Assembly (NCBI GenBank): GCA_014529385.2
Contig: CM043967.1
Coordinates: 10,554,001 to 10,618,000 of the forward strand
Reading direction: 5' to 3'
Source: Adiantum capillus-veneris
Lineage: Eukaryota > Streptophyta > Polypodiopsida > Polypodiales > Pteridaceae
DNA length: 64,000 nt
A model generated the notes under the pieces. It had not been told where the DNA came from. It did not search any database and saw nothing but the letters and a program-made list of their open reading frames with translations. This document shows positions 62,510 to 64,000 of this stretch, piece after piece. Position numbers and translations under genes: made by a program. Position 1 is the first letter of the stretch, and the number at the start of each line of letters is the position of its first letter.

Positions 62510-63072
62510 AAAACATAAACCTTGTATCATCCTCATACACAATAGCCATTCTCATGCCCTTATTGCCCCTCTTGTTGAGGATCCCTGGGGCCTTAAAATG
62601 GCAAATAAAATCTTTTTTTATCCATAGCCATGAATAGAAGTGTGCAGTTTAATGTATTCATAGCAAACTCCCCCCCCCCCCCGCCCAATGGCAAATACCT
62701 AACCCTTGTATCATGCTCATCAACCTTCTTTTGCTTCCTTGTATCCACTACCCCTGTTCTTGGTGTGTGTTTGTTATTATAAGGCCCCAGGGACTCTCAA
62801 AAAGAAGGGCCACAAGGGCGCACAGAATGGCCATCCAGGGACCAGGCCCCAGGGACCCTCAAAAAGAAGGGCCACAAGGGCGCGCAAAATGGCCATCCAG
62901 GGTCCCTAGATGGCCATTCTGCGCGCCCTTGTGGCCCTTCTTTTTGAGGGTCCCTGGGGCCTTATAATAACAAATAGGGGCTTTTTTTAATGCATGTCCA
63001 TGAGATAGAGGTCTAGTGTTTGATGTAATCAGAGCAACCCCCTCCCTTCCCCCCCCCCCCCCCCCCCCCCCC
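62510..63072. repeat. Diverged direct repeat pair with poly-C ends
   Basis: Copy 1 (about 62510-62682) and copy 2 (about 62700-63072) share CTTGTATCAT, CCCTGGGGCCTTA, GGCAAAT/AACAAAT, a T-run and AGCAAAC/AGAGCAAC, then a C homopolymer (13 C at 62670-62682; 24 C at 63049-63072). Copy 2 contains the foldback. Confidence 0.6.
62771..62973. repeat. Foldback with 71-bp arms and third copy
   Basis: The left arm 62771-62841 and right arm 62903-62973 are inverted copies with three mismatches in 71 bp (outer end TTGTTATTATAAGGCCCC). The 61 bp between them (62842-62902) is another direct copy of the arm core. Structure resembles a MITE or a palindromic rearrangement. Confidence 0.9.
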
Positions 63073-64000
63073 GCCGCCTTTTCTCTGTGTTCAAAGGTCC
63101 AGAACATTCACTATGTAAACTTTTCCTATATCATGTGCGTTCACTAGAATGGATTAAAAGTACCCCTTATAGGCCTTATCTACACATGTTTCTGTAAATT
63201 TACAAGAATATTAAATCCCTTCTGTTGAACACATATGCTATGTTACATATACTTAGTGAACTCCCCAGGTCAAAGGCCTCACAAATCCTGTGCACTAAAC
63301 ATTCAGCACTAGAAGTCGACCAAACAAGGAGACAATTTTTACTTCCTTGTGTCCACCTTGTGTTCTTGGGAATGTTTTGGTTAAGCCATTTCTTTGGTAT
63401 TTGAAACCACATGTGACCCCTATTGTTATAGTATCCAACCAAAGGTTTCTTGATTAGCGGTTTACATAGGCTCAAGTGCTACATATCTTCTATGTTAACA
63501 ATGCATGTATCTATAATTTATGTTTACACTTTCTCTATCCAAATGAGATACATAGTAAAAATCAAATCCGTAATTTAACAGCTAAGTTCACAAGGTAATA
63601 GCTGTTGGTATCATCTTTAGCAATACCAAAGAGATAACTACCAATAGCTCATGAATAGGGATATTTAAGAACATTTGATACCAAAAACTTGTCAACACTA
63701 CTCAAAAAGGTGGAAACTCAAAGGCTTTACAATATATGTATGATGAAACACGGATCAATAATAAGTCACCCCTATACATCAACACCTCCATCTCAAGTTG
63801 TCATTTCTCTAAGTCAAGCTTGGCATAGGCATAGTATGGAAACAATAACATGTTGAAATGTTGCTAATGATGTATATTAAACATCCCCAAATGAGGACAT
63901 CTTGACAAGGGTTATGATCCACTTTAATAAGAATAACCATTAATGATTAAACTGAAATCAAAATATTGCTTGAAATGGTAGAGTGATCAAGACTTGAGAC
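63073..64000. other. Unassigned AT-rich DNA to window end
   Basis: No coding frame with a recognisable domain, no LTR end and no array seen. Confidence 0.5.

Overview
This window reads as repeat-dense nuclear DNA of a land plant. It is about 64 kb of nested, mostly decayed LTR retrotransposons with tandem repeats between them. I see no rRNA gene, intact tRNA gene, CRISPR array or convincing host gene. Plant-type features include primer sites for initiator tRNA-Met and tRNA-Asp, the plant Ty1/copia domain order, and a long Ty3/gypsy family resembling the Tat/Athila (non-chromovirus) branch. The protein style of the long family recalls elements of non-flowering plants such as ferns, but that is a weak inference.

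Left part (1-13.7 kb). A truncated LTR of gypsy family 1 (1-612) is followed by unassigned DNA with CGGGTACCCG palindromes and a (GA)n tract. Next come a plus-strand remnant of gypsy family 2 (element C, about 2.9-9.2 kb, split by a 2 kb insertion that carries a TATA box), a minus-strand family 1 remnant with a micro-inverted reverse transcriptase (element D, about 10.1-12.0 kb), and a badly broken plus-strand copia piece (element H, about 12.0-13.3 kb).

Middle part (13.7-45.2 kb). Element A is family 2 on the minus strand, 5' LTR 19046-19912. It sits inside the integrase C-terminus of element E, which is family 1 on the minus strand with 5' LTR 23446-25039. A 61-bp hairpin minisatellite (about 25.3-26.77 kb) resumes at 44955, because the complete 18 kb family 2 element B (26774-44954) inserted into it. 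In transcriptional order B reads: 5' LTR, tRNA-Asp primer site, a leader with four long palindromes, a gag with an N-terminal extension, protease, reverse transcriptase, RNase H, integrase with two zinc modules, a second protease-like domain, a W-I/V-P-K-rich tail, an internal polypurine tract, a spacer with four more palindromes, a coiled-coil 3' ORF, polypurine tract and 3' LTR. Almost every reading frame is broken.

Right part (45.2-64 kb). A second hairpin-motif repeat region (46.64-47.62 kb) is interrupted by the 3' LTR of element G, an apparently non-autonomous minus-strand retroelement. G is itself interrupted by the copia element F (53367-58395), which is structurally complete with 227-bp LTRs, a 5-bp AATCA target duplication, tRNA-iMet primer site and polypurine tract, but has nonsense codons, a frameshift and an Asp-to-Asn change in its protease. 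The last 5.5 kb holds T-rich and pyrimidine tracts, poly-C runs and a 71-bp-arm foldback.

The strongest candidate for something undescribed is the set of 22-28 bp palindromes (half-site ACATCCTACG followed by its reverse complement). They occur at conserved positions in the leaders of A and B and again in the 3' spacer of B. Next is the unusual pol layout of B, with a protease-like fold downstream of integrase.
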